From Ruminococcus sp. (lineage in GTDB: Bacteria; Bacillota; Clostridia; Oscillospirales; Ruminococcaceae), in contig SVNQ01000010.1 of NCBI GenBank assembly GCA_015066865.1, forward strand, positions 1-48,532: a DNA stretch of 48,532 nucleotides. Reading direction: 5' to 3'. The translations under genes were made by a program, and so were the position numbers. Position 1 is the first letter of the stretch. Each line of letters starts with the position of its first letter. Shown one piece after another: positions 36,884 to 45,497 of this stretch. Under the pieces are notes generated by a model. That model had not been told where the DNA came from, did not search any database, and saw only the letters and a program-made list of their open reading frames with translations.

Positions 36884-39092
36884 TGCCGTCACCCGATTGC
36901 ATGCTTAGTTCCAGCATATGCTTCAGACATGAATAGCGATTGGTACGTCGATTGTTGCTGACCATCTGTTCCACCTTTATGGGGGATCCGATAACGATCA
37001 GCAGCTTTTTTGCACGGGTAACCGCCGTGTACAGAAGATTGCGGTAACTGAGCTTTTCAAATTTCCCCAAAAGCGGAATGATCACAGCTTCAAACTCGCT
37101 GCCCTGACTCTTGTGCACAGTAATCGCATACGCCAGCTCCAGCTGTTCGAGCAGCATCAGCGGATATACCGTGATTCTGCCGTCAAAGTCAATGACAGCC
37201 TCTCCGCGCCGTCGGTTAATGGTACGGATATGGCCGATGTCACCGTTGAAAATGCCTGTTCCGCTTTCGCCGTCCTTTGTCCAGGTAATATCGTAATTGT
37301 TTTTTGTCTGCATCACCTTATCACCCTCACGGAACTGGTAAAGGGGCGATTTCACCTCAGCCTTATCCGCTGTCGGCGGATTCAGGCGGGACTGCAGCGA
37401 TTTGTTCAGCTCCACAACCCCCAGAACGCCGCGTCTCGACGGGCAGATGACCTGAATGTCACGGGTGGGAGAATATGCATAGGCATTGGGCAGACGCCTG
37501 CTGACAAGATCGAGCAGAAGCTCCGATGCTTCGGGGAAATCCAGTCTGTGGAAAAAGAAGAAGTCGTTGTCCTTCTTCGTCAGGTCGGGCATTTCACCAT
37601 TGACGATTTTATGTGCGTTGGTGACAATACAGCTTTGCTGTGCCTGACGAAAAATCTCCTTGAGCGCAATCACAGGCATGCACTTGCTGTCTATCAGATG
37701 ACGCAGGAGATTTCCTGCTCCCACGGAAGGCAGCTGGTCGCTGTCACCCACCAGAATCACCTTGCAGCCCAGTGTGAGCGCTCGCAGTAAATTAGAAAAT
37801 AGCAGCACGTCCACCATGGACATCTCGTCCACCACCAACACATCACAGGCAAGGGGATTTTCCTCATTGTGGACAAATTTCTGTCCGCCTGCCGGATCAA
37901 ACTGCACCTCCAGCAGACGATGCACGGTCTTTGCTTCATATCCGGTGAGATCGGAAATACGCTTTGCAGCTCTGCCGGTGGGGGCAGCGATCATCACACG
38001 AAATCCCTGTTTTTCATAGAGGGAAATAATGGCATTGAGGGTAGTGGTCTTGCCCGTACCGGGGCCTCCGGTCAGAATCAGGAGTCCACGGGAAAGTGCC
38101 GCCTGAATGGCTTCTTTCTGCAGATCCGCATATTGAATACCTCGGCTTTCCTCCGACTGGGTGATCATATCGCTGTAGTCATTTTCATTCCTTGCACCGA
38201 AATCCCGCATCACGCCGATGCGGTCGGTGATATAGCGTTCTGCCTGATAGTATTCTTTGAGGTAAACAAACTCCCGTTCACCCTTGATGTATTCCACGAT
38301 GGTTTCTGCCTTGCGTTCCTCCTGATAGGCGGCATAGAAGGCAGATTCGGAAATTTCCAGAAAAGCGGACGCTGTCTGTGCCAGACGGTCAAGCGGCAGG
38401 CAGGTATGTCCAAGCCCTGCATTATGCCGCAGCAGATGAATGATCCCTGCACCGATACGGCACTGTGCATCCTTCGGAATATGCAGATCCTTTGCATAGC
38501 TTTCTACATTTTTAAACTGCATCCCGATCTCCTCAAGGCACATGAGATAGGGATTATTTTCAATGACATCACGGCAGTTATCGCCCCATACACGGAATGC
38601 ACGCATGGCGTACCGTGATTTGATGCCATAATTTTCAAAATAGGAGATGACGCTGCGAAGTGCAAAAATATGCTTCGCTTCTTTTGCAACTTCCTCACAT
38701 TTGCTCCTCGACATCCCCCGCACTTCCATCAGGCGCATCGGATCGTTTTCCATGATCTCCAGCGTTCGCACGCCAAAAGTATCCACGATTTTTCCGGCAA
38801 GCACCTTACCGATGCCCCTGATCACGCCGGAAGCGAGATAACGGCGGATGCTGTCGGTGGTGTTCGGGAGCTTACGTTCACAGGATTCTGCCTGAAACTG
38901 CGGGCCGAATCTTGGATGCGTGATGTATTCGCCATACAGCGACAGGCATTCGCCCTCGTCAATATCCCCCAGCTCTCCGACCACAGTGATCGGTTCTCCA
39001 CCCGCATCCAGATCCAGCACGACATAGCCGTTTTCCTCATTGCGAAACAGTATGTTTTCCACGGTTCCCTCAATATGCAGCGCCTCCGCCAT
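36858..39092 (-). CDS. recD2: RecD2 family 5'-3' helicase
   Basis: 744 residues. An N-terminal OB-like and tandem HhH region (about 1-200, YLASGVIRGIGKVLAGKIVDTFG) is followed by a superfamily 1B helicase: Walker A ILTGGPGTGKTTTLNAI (near 340), Walker B VLVVDEMSMVD, LVGDSDQLPSVGAG and the C-terminal AYAITVHKSQGSEFEAVI and YTAVTRAKKLLIVIG. RecD2 acts without RecBC in repair and replication. Promoter at 39152-39180; ATG follows GGGAGGTGAGAAA. Confidence 0.95.
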   Translation of the reverse strand: MAEALHIEGTVENILFRNEENGYVVLDLDAGGEPITVVGELGDIDEGECLSLYGEYITHPRFGPQFQAESCERKLPNTTDSIRRYLASGVIRGIGKVLAGKIVDTFGVRTLEIMENDPMRLMEVRGMSRSKCEEVAKEAKHIFALRSVISYFENYGIKSRYAMRAFRVWGDNCRDVIENNPYLMCLEEIGMQFKNVESYAKDLHIPKDAQCRIGAGIIHLLRHNAGLGHTCLPLDRLAQTASAFLEISESAFYAAYQEERKAETIVEYIKGEREFVYLKEYYQAERYITDRIGVMRDFGARNENDYSDMITQSEESRGIQYADLQKEAIQAALSRGLLILTGGPGTGKTTTLNAIISLYEKQGFRVMIAAPTGRAAKRISDLTGYEAKTVHRLLEVQFDPAGGQKFVHNEENPLACDVLVVDEMSMVDVLLFSNLLRALTLGCKVILVGDSDQLPSVGAGNLLRHLIDSKCMPVIALKEIFRQAQQSCIVTNAHKIVNGEMPDLTKKDNDFFFFHRLDFPEASELLLDLVSRRLPNAYAYSPTRDIQVICPSRRGVLGVVELNKSLQSRLNPPTADKAEVKSPLYQFREGDKVMQTKNNYDITWTKDGESGTGIFNGDIGHIRTINRRRGEAVIDFDGRITVYPLMLLEQLELAYAITVHKSQGSEFEAVIIPLLGKFEKLSYRNLLYTAVTRAKKLLIVIGSPIKVEQMVSNNRRTNRYSCLKHMLELSMQSGDGNEMDEIFT

Positions 39093-39151
39093 TTTCTCAC
39101 CTCCCGAAACACGTTTCTGTGCATCCCTTATGGACAGACCTATTCCATTTT

Positions 39152-39180
39152 ATTATACAGCATTTTCAGACAGATTGCAA
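39152..39180 (-). promoter_or_regulatory. promoter of the recD2-comF-mreB-HhH operon
   Basis: Minus strand TTGCAA (39175-39180), 17 bases, TATAAT (39152-39157). It overlaps the last codons of the upstream gene. Confidence 0.75.
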
Positions 39181-39557
39181 CCGCTTTCGAAATTTTTTTC
39201 AACACCGTCCGGAACTTCCATTCGTAAGGCAAACAGCCTTTGCACCTCTGACAGGGACATACAGGTGAAAAAGTCATACTGCTGTGTGATTTCTGCGCAC
39301 ATCTGCGCAGTTTTATCATCATTGTCGGTGTAGATCAGCACCACGCTGTGCAGTATGCTGCTGTCCATCCATGCCACCTGACCTGCAAACAGCTCCAGAA
39401 AGGCTCTGGTAGACGCATCCGCATTCCGAACCGGAAGCACGGCAATCGGAGCAAGCATTTCCGGCTGCTGCGTTTTTTGAGGAGAGAATACGACAAATGC
39501 CAGAAATCCCCCAATTGCGGCAAAAAGAAGTATTCCGATCAAAAAAACATTCTCCAT
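39153..39557 (-). CDS. small membrane-anchored protein of unknown function
   Basis: 134 residues, not recognised. One N-terminal membrane helix (about 5-24) and a soluble part of about 105 residues with a possible Rossmann-like strand SILHSVVLIYTDNDD (about 68-82). GGAGG lies 6 bases before the ATG. It sits upstream of recD2, whose promoter overlaps its 3' end, and is divergent from the PHP gene. Confidence 0.65.
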   Translation of the reverse strand: MENVFLIGILLFAAIGGFLAFVVFSPQKTQQPEMLAPIAVLPVRNADASTRAFLELFAGQVAWMDSSILHSVVLIYTDNDDKTAQMCAEITQQYDFFTCMSLSEVQRLFALRMEVPDGVEKNFESGCNLSENAV

Positions 39558-39667
39558 AGAACCCCTCCAATTTCAACAAATTTCCCATGGTACATTTTAT
39601 GCAAAATTCCTAAAGATGTGAAAAGAGAAAAAAATTGAAAATAACTATAGAAAAAAAAGCTAAGGTA

Positions 39668-39676
39668 TGGTATAAT
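39668..39676 (+). promoter_or_regulatory. extended -10 promoter of the PHP-to-mraY run
   Basis: TGGTATAAT on the plus strand, about 31 bases before the PHP start codon. No good -35 is seen at 17 bases, which is common for extended -10 promoters. Confidence 0.55.
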
Positions 39677-39707
39677 AAAAGGAAACAATGATATAGGAGG
39701 AATGCCC

Positions 39708-40550
39708 ATGCTGCCGATGGATTGCCACACGCATACATCTTGTTCGCCCGACAGTGACGCCGGAGTTACGGATATGTACACCCGCGCCAAGACGCTCGGT
39801 TTGCAGGCGTTTGCAATTACAGACCACATTGAGCTGTGCCGGTTCTATCCCCAGGGCTTTTATGCGGTACAGGCACGCAATGAGGAGGATTTCTTCAACT
39901 ATGCCGCAAGGTATGAAAGCTCCATGGAACAGAACATGGCGGCAAAAGAAATGTGCAAGGGTGCGCTGCAGCTCATCAATGGCATTGAAATGGGTGAGCC
40001 GAATGCGGATTTTGCACTGGCGGAGAGCCTTTTGCAGGACAAGCGGCTGGATTTTGTCATTGCATCGCTCCATGAGCTTCCCGACAAGCTGGATTTTTAT
40101 TTTCTGGATTATGGAACGGAGGATGTCACAAAGCTTCTGGATTCCTATTTTTCGGAGCTTCTGAAGATCTGTCAATGGGGAAAATTCGATGTTCTCGGAC
40201 ATCTGACCTATCCTTTGCGGTACATCGTCGGCGATGCGGGAAAATCCATTGATATGGCAGGGTGGCGTGACTGTGTGGCAGAATGTCTGAAGGCTGTCAT
40301 CCGGAACAAAAAAGGAATTGAGCTGAATACATCGGGTTACCGTCAAAGCTACGGAATGCCCTTTCCGCACGAGGAGTATCTCAGGCTGTATAAGGACCTT
40401 GGCGGAACGATCCTGTCACTCGGCTCCGATGCACACCGTCCGGAGGATGTGGGCGGCGGTATCGCACAGGGTGCAGCCCTCGCAAGGGCATGCGGATTTG
40501 AAAATGTATGCTATTTTCTGCGGCATGAGCCGCATTATATAAGAATTTAG
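39708..40550 (+). CDS. PHP domain phosphatase, histidinol-phosphatase-like
   Basis: 280 residues from the ATG at 39708, 7 bases after AGGAGG; an ATG two codons earlier is too close to the site. PHP-domain metal ligands are visible: MDCHTHTSCSPDSDA at the N terminus, GIEMGE, IASLHEL, VLGHLTY and GSDAHRPEDVG. This arrangement fits HisK-type histidinol-phosphatases, but no other his genes are present, so the substrate is open. First gene of a plus-strand run. Confidence 0.82.
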   Translation: MLPMDCHTHTSCSPDSDAGVTDMYTRAKTLGLQAFAITDHIELCRFYPQGFYAVQARNEEDFFNYAARYESSMEQNMAAKEMCKGALQLINGIEMGEPNADFALAESLLQDKRLDFVIASLHELPDKLDFYFLDYGTEDVTKLLDSYFSELLKICQWGKFDVLGHLTYPLRYIVGDAGKSIDMAGWRDCVAECLKAVIRNKKGIELNTSGYRQSYGMPFPHEEYLRLYKDLGGTILSLGSDAHRPEDVGGGIAQGAALARACGFENVCYFLRHEPHYIRI

Positions 40551-40566
40551 AACGGAGGAAATGAAC

Positions 40567-41049
40567 ATGATGAATGAATTATTGGATCTGCTCAGACAGA
40601 ACGCCAGACTGACCAACGCCCAGCTTGCGGATATGCTCGGTACAACCGAGGCGGCTGTTGCAGCGGAAATTCACAAACTTGAATCCAAGGGGATCATCAA
40701 GGGCTACAGTGCGATCATCAACGATGAACTTGCCAAAAGCAACGAGGTGGAAGCCATCATTGAACTGCGTGTTACCCCCAAGCGTGACTGCGGCTTTGAT
40801 GAAATCGCAAGAACCATCATGATGTATGATGAAGTGGAGAGCATCTCCCTGATGTCGGGTTCCTATGACCTGTCCATCTGCGTCAGGGGCAATACCCTCA
40901 AGGAAGTGGCAATGTTCGTTTCCCAGAGATTGTCCGCACTTGAAGGCGTGGTATCCACTGCAACTTCCTTTGTACTCAAGCGCTACAAGGAAAAGGGTAT
41001 CTTTATTGAAGAAGAAGAAAAGGATGAAAGGGGCTTAATCTGTCCGTGA
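40567..41049 (+). CDS. Lrp/AsnC family regulator
   Basis: 160 residues from the ATG at 40567, spaced 8 bases from GGAGG. N-terminal winged HTH (DLLRQNARLTNAQLADMLGTTEAAVAAEI pattern, residues about 6-35) and a C-terminal RAM ligand domain. It overlaps the next aminotransferase gene, an arrangement like alaR-alaT of Bacillus. It probably regulates that gene in response to an amino acid; this is inference from context. Confidence 0.88.
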   Translation: MMNELLDLLRQNARLTNAQLADMLGTTEAAVAAEIHKLESKGIIKGYSAIINDELAKSNEVEAIIELRVTPKRDCGFDEIARTIMMYDEVESISLMSGSYDLSICVRGNTLKEVAMFVSQRLSALEGVVSTATSFVLKRYKEKGIFIEEEEKDERGLICP

Positions 41050-42218
41050 TGAATTATGAGAAAATTTTATCCGATCGTGTGCAGAACATGAAACCTTCCG
41101 GTATCCGTAAGTTTTTTGACCTTGCTGCACAGATGGATGATGTGATCAGTCTTGGCGTTGGCGAACCGGATTTCCAGACGCCGTGGGCAATTCGTAAAAC
41201 TGCCATCAACGTTCTGGAGCGCAAGCGCATTGTTTATACTGCAAATTCCGGTCTGATGGAGCTGCGTGAATCCATTTCACGCTATTTAAAGAGAAAAAAC
41301 AACCTTGAATATGACGGTGCACATGAGATCATCGTCACTGTCGGCGGCTCCGAGGCAATCGACATTGCCATCCGAGGTCTGATCAACCCCGGCGATGAAG
41401 TGCTGATCGTAGAACCGAGCTTCGTGTGCTATGCACCGATCGTGGAAATGACCTGTGGTGTTCCCGTGCCGATTCCGACAAAGGAAGAAAATAAATTCAA
41501 GCTGACTGCGCAGGAACTGCGTGAAAAGATTACCGATAAGACAAAACTGCTCATCCTGCCGTTTCCGAACAACCCCACGGGCGGTATCATGACCCGTGAG
41601 GATCTGGAGGAAATTGCACAGGTACTGCGCGGCACGGACATCATGGTGCTGTCCGATGAGATCTATTCTGAGATGACCTATGGCAGAAAGCACTGCTCCA
41701 TTGCGGAACTTGAAGGCATGCGTGAGCGCACACTGCTTGTAAACGGCTTTTCCAAGGCATTTGCAATGACCGGCTGGCGACTTGGCTATCTGTGCGGTCC
41801 CGAACCTGTGATCCGCCAGATGGTGAAGATCCATCAGTATGCCATCATGAGTTCCCCGACTGTCAGCCAGTATGCCGCTATTGAGGCACTGGAAAACTGT
41901 GATAATGAAGTGCAGCACATGGTGAAGGAATACAATGTCCGCCGCCGTTATCTGGTGGAGGCATTCAATCGCATTGGTCTGACCTGCTTTGAGCCGGAGG
42001 GTGCATTCTATGTGTTCCCCTGCATCAAAAGCACGGGGCTGACAAGTGAGGAATTTTGTTCGCAGCTTCTGGAAAAAGAAAAGGTTGCAGTTGTTCCCGG
42101 CAATGCATTCGGCGACAGCGGCGAGGGTTTTGTGCGTGTTTCATATGCGTACTCTCTCAAACACCTGATGGAAGCCGTATCACGCATAGAGAATTTTGTT
42201 GAAAGCTTGAAGCAGTGA
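41046..42218 (+). CDS. class I/II aminotransferase
   Basis: 390 residues, PLP fold type I. Key blocks: VGEPDFQTPW, TVGGSEAIDIAIRGL, ILPFPNNPTGG, MVLSDEIYSEMTYG and LVNGFSKAFAMTGWRLGY with the PLP lysine (near 235). The start is GTG at 41046 or ATG at 41049, both overlapping the Lrp stop. Paired with an Lrp regulator it resembles alanine aminotransferase AlaT/YugH, but aspartate-type specificity cannot be excluded. Confidence 0.9.
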   Translation: MMNYEKILSDRVQNMKPSGIRKFFDLAAQMDDVISLGVGEPDFQTPWAIRKTAINVLERKRIVYTANSGLMELRESISRYLKRKNNLEYDGAHEIIVTVGGSEAIDIAIRGLINPGDEVLIVEPSFVCYAPIVEMTCGVPVPIPTKEENKFKLTAQELREKITDKTKLLILPFPNNPTGGIMTREDLEEIAQVLRGTDIMVLSDEIYSEMTYGRKHCSIAELEGMRERTLLVNGFSKAFAMTGWRLGYLCGPEPVIRQMVKIHQYAIMSSPTVSQYAAIEALENCDNEVQHMVKEYNVRRRYLVEAFNRIGLTCFEPEGAFYVFPCIKSTGLTSEEFCSQLLEKEKVAVVPGNAFGDSGEGFVRVSYAYSLKHLMEAVSRIENFVESLKQ

Positions 42219-42225
42219 GGATATA

Positions 42226-43149
42226 ATGAAAAAAACAATGAAGCTGCGCTGCAATGCCAAAATCAATCTTTCCCTTGACGTTACCGGAAGACGGGAGGAT
42301 GGTTATCATACGCTGAAAAGCATTTTTCAGAGCGTAGCAGTATATGATATATTAACAGTCTCCGTACAAGCCGGCAGCGGTATCGTACTGCGGTGCAATA
42401 TTCCTGCTCTGCCGAGGGATGAGCGTAATCTCGCTTACCGTGCGGCTCAGGCAATGCTGGAGGCATCGGGAAAGGAATGCAATGTGGTCATCGACCTGCA
42501 CAAGCACATTCCCTCCGGTGCCGGCATGGGCGGCGGAAGTGCGGATGCTGCCGGAGTGATTTATGCGCTGAATACACTCATGGAATGTGGTTATTCCGAC
42601 GAGAAACTTCGTGAGATCGGGCTTTCGCTGGGTGCGGATGTACCATTTATGCTGATGGGCGGTACGGCACTTGTAGAGGGCGTGGGAGAAATCCTTACGC
42701 CCCTTGCTGATTTGCCGGAGATTCCCCTTGTGATTCTCAAGGGAAGGCAGAGCATGTCAACTCCCAAAGCCTATGCAGCAATTGATTCCCTTGAATGCCC
42801 GCAGCATCCTGATACAGAGCAGATGCTCAGAGCAATTCGGGAACAGGACATTGATCTGCTGACAGAACACTGCGGCAACACCTTTGAGGATGCAGTCCTC
42901 CTGTCGGATGTAGCACGGGCAAAAGCTGCGCTTCTGGAGGATGGAGCAAGATGTGCGGTCATGACGGGCAGCGGCTCGGCAGTATTCGGGATATTTCCCG
43001 ATAAACAGACTGCAGCGGATTGTGCAGCAAAGCGCAGGGGCGAATTTGCGTTCGTACAGGCATGTACTGCGGTTTCGGAACCGCTGCCTGTAATTTCCGC
43101 ACGTTCCGGCAGATACCATAAAAGACGAAAGAAACACAATACGCAATAA
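42226..43149 (+). CDS. ispE: 4-diphosphocytidyl-2-C-methyl-D-erythritol kinase
   Basis: 307 residues, a GHMP kinase of the MEP isoprenoid route. KINLSLDVTGRREDGYHTL at the N terminus, the ATP loop PSGAGMGGGSADAA (near 95) and MTGSGSAVFGIF in the C-terminal part are diagnostic. The protein ends in a basic tail (RYHKRRKKHN) not needed for the fold. It lies 7 bases after the aminotransferase gene and supplies isoprenoid precursors also used for the lipid carrier of MraY. Confidence 0.95.
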   Translation: MKKTMKLRCNAKINLSLDVTGRREDGYHTLKSIFQSVAVYDILTVSVQAGSGIVLRCNIPALPRDERNLAYRAAQAMLEASGKECNVVIDLHKHIPSGAGMGGGSADAAGVIYALNTLMECGYSDEKLREIGLSLGADVPFMLMGGTALVEGVGEILTPLADLPEIPLVILKGRQSMSTPKAYAAIDSLECPQHPDTEQMLRAIREQDIDLLTEHCGNTFEDAVLLSDVARAKAALLEDGARCAVMTGSGSAVFGIFPDKQTAADCAAKRRGEFAFVQACTAVSEPLPVISARSGRYHKRRKKHNTQ

Positions 43150-43174
43150 GACTGCCGTACTGGAGAGTGGAAAA

Positions 43175-45454
43175 ATGAAAGTGAACAGAATCACCGCCGG
43201 CATGCTCATCGCAGCGATGGCAGCATCCTTCGGCGGTTCAGTAAGCGTTCATGCAGAGATGGTTCAAAGCACCGGTCTGCATATCGGAAAATTTAACAGC
43301 TTTGCACAATACCATGATGCAGGCAGTGTGTCAAAGAAATCCCGCGACAATGATCTTCCGGAATCCTACGACATGCGCAGGGACGGTCTTGCCACAAGTG
43401 TAAAATCGCAGGGAGAATACGGCGCATGCTGGGCATTCTCCGCTATGAATTCTCTGGAAAGCACGATGGTAGCAGCCGATCCGGACGTAGATCTTTCCGA
43501 ATGGCATCTGGCATACTATGCCTATTCGGATACTTTTGGATTTCCTGCGGGAAAGGATGCGAACAATTCGCCGAAAGACCGATTTGAACTGGGCGGAAAC
43601 TTTGAGATTCTCAGCCCCATGCTGACGGGATGGATCGGTCCGGTTTCCGAGAAAAAATTCCCCTACGGTGATTTTTCCGTACTGGAAACGCAAAAAAATG
43701 CGGATGACATCCGACGTGAAGCGGAATACCATGTTACGGATGCAGTGGAGTTTTTCCGTACCACGCCTTTTGATAAAGAAATAGAAGACATCATACATTC
43801 TGCCAAAACTGCAATTTATGACGGACATGCGCTTTCACTGAGTTATTCTGAAAATGACCGCTATTACAACCATGCCACTGATGCCTACTATAGTCCGACT
43901 GACGAAAATAACGGCAGCTATCATGCTGTCAGCGTTGTGGGGTGGGATGATCATTATCCTGCGGAAAACTTCAAACAGGATCCCGGAAGAAACGGTGCAT
44001 GGCTCATCAAGAACAGCTGGGGTCCGGATGATTGTGACGGCGGCTATTTCTGGCTTTCCTATGTGGATCAGTCCATCTATGAAATGTACTATCTGGAAGC
44101 GGAACCTGCACAGCGGCACAGCGCAAATTATCAGCATGACGATTACGGCTGCGGTGTGGCACTGTCTGTGAATGAAAAGGATACTTCCGCAATGGTGGCA
44201 AATGTATTCACAGCTGAGAAGGATTCCTATGTCACGGATGTCATGATATTCAACACAATGCCCGACGTATCCTACGAGGTACAGATCTATGCAAATCTGC
44301 GGTATGCGGATAATCCAAGTTCCGGCATTCCGTCCTCTGTGACAACGGGTGAACTTGGAAATGTGGGATACCATACCGTAACACTGGATCAGCCCGTGAA
44401 GATTACGGAGGGACAGAAATTTTCCGTGGTTGTCAAATTCAGCGGTGACGCCGGACAGCATATTGCCTGCGAAGCGTCCTTCGTGAATAAAATGATCTAT
44501 CCGGACGGCTCCGAGGTGATTACGGACTCGTACCTGATTTCGGAGGATATGATCCTCCGTGATTTCAACAGCGGCGAGAGTTTTTACAGTCCTGACAGCA
44601 AAAAATGGTCGGACATCTATTACGAGTATGTGGAGGATGTTCGCGGCAATGATGTGGACGAAAACGGAAATGCAGTCGAAGTTGTCAGCGAAATGCTTTT
44701 TGGCAATCTGTGCATCAAGGCATTGACGCAGGATGCGGGGATTGTAGAATTTTCCGATTATAACAAGGCGCTTCCCCTCGGTGAAGAAATTACGCTCAGC
44801 AATGTGACGGATGCCGATATTTATTATGCAGTGAATGGCGGTGCTTACAAGCTGTACAGCAGCCCGATCATTTTTAATGGTAAAATGACCATTACTGCCT
44901 ATGTGGATGGTTTTTCTGAGATATTTGAGCAGCATTATGATGTGCGTGAGGCAAAGCTCAGTGTGCTTGGTTATGGGAATGCATACGAAAAGGGTGAATT
45001 TCATTTCGAGGAAACAGGACTGCACGTTTACGAAACTACATACCGCGGTGCAGTTCCGCAGAGTCTCAATCTGATGCCGATTACAACGGGAGAGGTTCTC
45101 TGCAATGGCACTGCCCTGCCCTCCGGTGAAGAAACACAGCTTTCGGTGAGTGCCGACGGCAGGAAACAGCTTGTGTTCAATGTTACACAGGATGGTATGA
45201 AGCCGACATGGTACATCGTACATTTTGGTGCTTCCAATGGCTTTATGGTGGGTGACTGTGATTCAGACGGCAGCGTGAATGCAAAGGACGCAGCCGAGAT
45301 TCTGGTGTATGCGGCACTCATCGGCGCAGGCTCAGATGCCGCACAGCCGACTGCACAGTGGCAGCAGCGTGCGGATTTCGACTGCAACGGTGAAATCAAC
45401 GCCATTGATGCTTCAGAGATCTTGGTATATGCGGCAGAATCTGCCGTAAACTGA
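43175..45454 (+). CDS. secreted papain-like (C1) protease with C-terminal dockerin
   Basis: 759 residues. A signal peptide (about 1-27, ending VHA) precedes a C1 peptidase domain with Cys85 in YGACWAFSA, His250 in SYHAVSVVGWDDH and Asn280 in IKNSWG, so the triad is complete. A lectin-like or beta-sandwich region (about 320-460), a chitobiase-like strand repeat (VTDADIYYAVNGGAYKLY) and a type I dockerin at the end follow. The dockerin is shown by paired calcium loops GDCDSDGSVNAKDAAEIL and FDCNGEINAIDASEIL. It should attach to a cohesin scaffold outside the cell. Confidence 0.92.
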   Translation: MKVNRITAGMLIAAMAASFGGSVSVHAEMVQSTGLHIGKFNSFAQYHDAGSVSKKSRDNDLPESYDMRRDGLATSVKSQGEYGACWAFSAMNSLESTMVAADPDVDLSEWHLAYYAYSDTFGFPAGKDANNSPKDRFELGGNFEILSPMLTGWIGPVSEKKFPYGDFSVLETQKNADDIRREAEYHVTDAVEFFRTTPFDKEIEDIIHSAKTAIYDGHALSLSYSENDRYYNHATDAYYSPTDENNGSYHAVSVVGWDDHYPAENFKQDPGRNGAWLIKNSWGPDDCDGGYFWLSYVDQSIYEMYYLEAEPAQRHSANYQHDDYGCGVALSVNEKDTSAMVANVFTAEKDSYVTDVMIFNTMPDVSYEVQIYANLRYADNPSSGIPSSVTTGELGNVGYHTVTLDQPVKITEGQKFSVVVKFSGDAGQHIACEASFVNKMIYPDGSEVITDSYLISEDMILRDFNSGESFYSPDSKKWSDIYYEYVEDVRGNDVDENGNAVEVVSEMLFGNLCIKALTQDAGIVEFSDYNKALPLGEEITLSNVTDADIYYAVNGGAYKLYSSPIIFNGKMTITAYVDGFSEIFEQHYDVREAKLSVLGYGNAYEKGEFHFEETGLHVYETTYRGAVPQSLNLMPITTGEVLCNGTALPSGEETQLSVSADGRKQLVFNVTQDGMKPTWYIVHFGASNGFMVGDCDSDGSVNAKDAAEILVYAALIGAGSDAAQPTAQWQQRADFDCNGEINAIDASEILVYAAESAVN

Positions 45455-45460
45455 ATGAAA

Positions 45461-45497
45461 GAGAAACTATGTAATGAAGGATGAGGAGAAACTATGT
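45461..45497 (+). promoter_or_regulatory. duplicated ribosome site with start-stop codons before mraY
   Basis: GAGAAACTATGT occurs at 45461-45472 and again at 45486-45497, 25 bases apart. The first copy gives ATG TAA (45469-45474), a one-codon frame; the second is the real start of the MraY-family gene. The first copy has no strong Shine-Dalgarno (GAAAGAG), the second follows GAGGAG. Confidence 0.5.

Noticed and set aside
43835..45223. Long minus-strand open frame opposite the dockerin protease
   Set aside because: The plus strand has a complete protease with signal peptide, triad and dockerin; the opposite frame has no domain or ribosome site.
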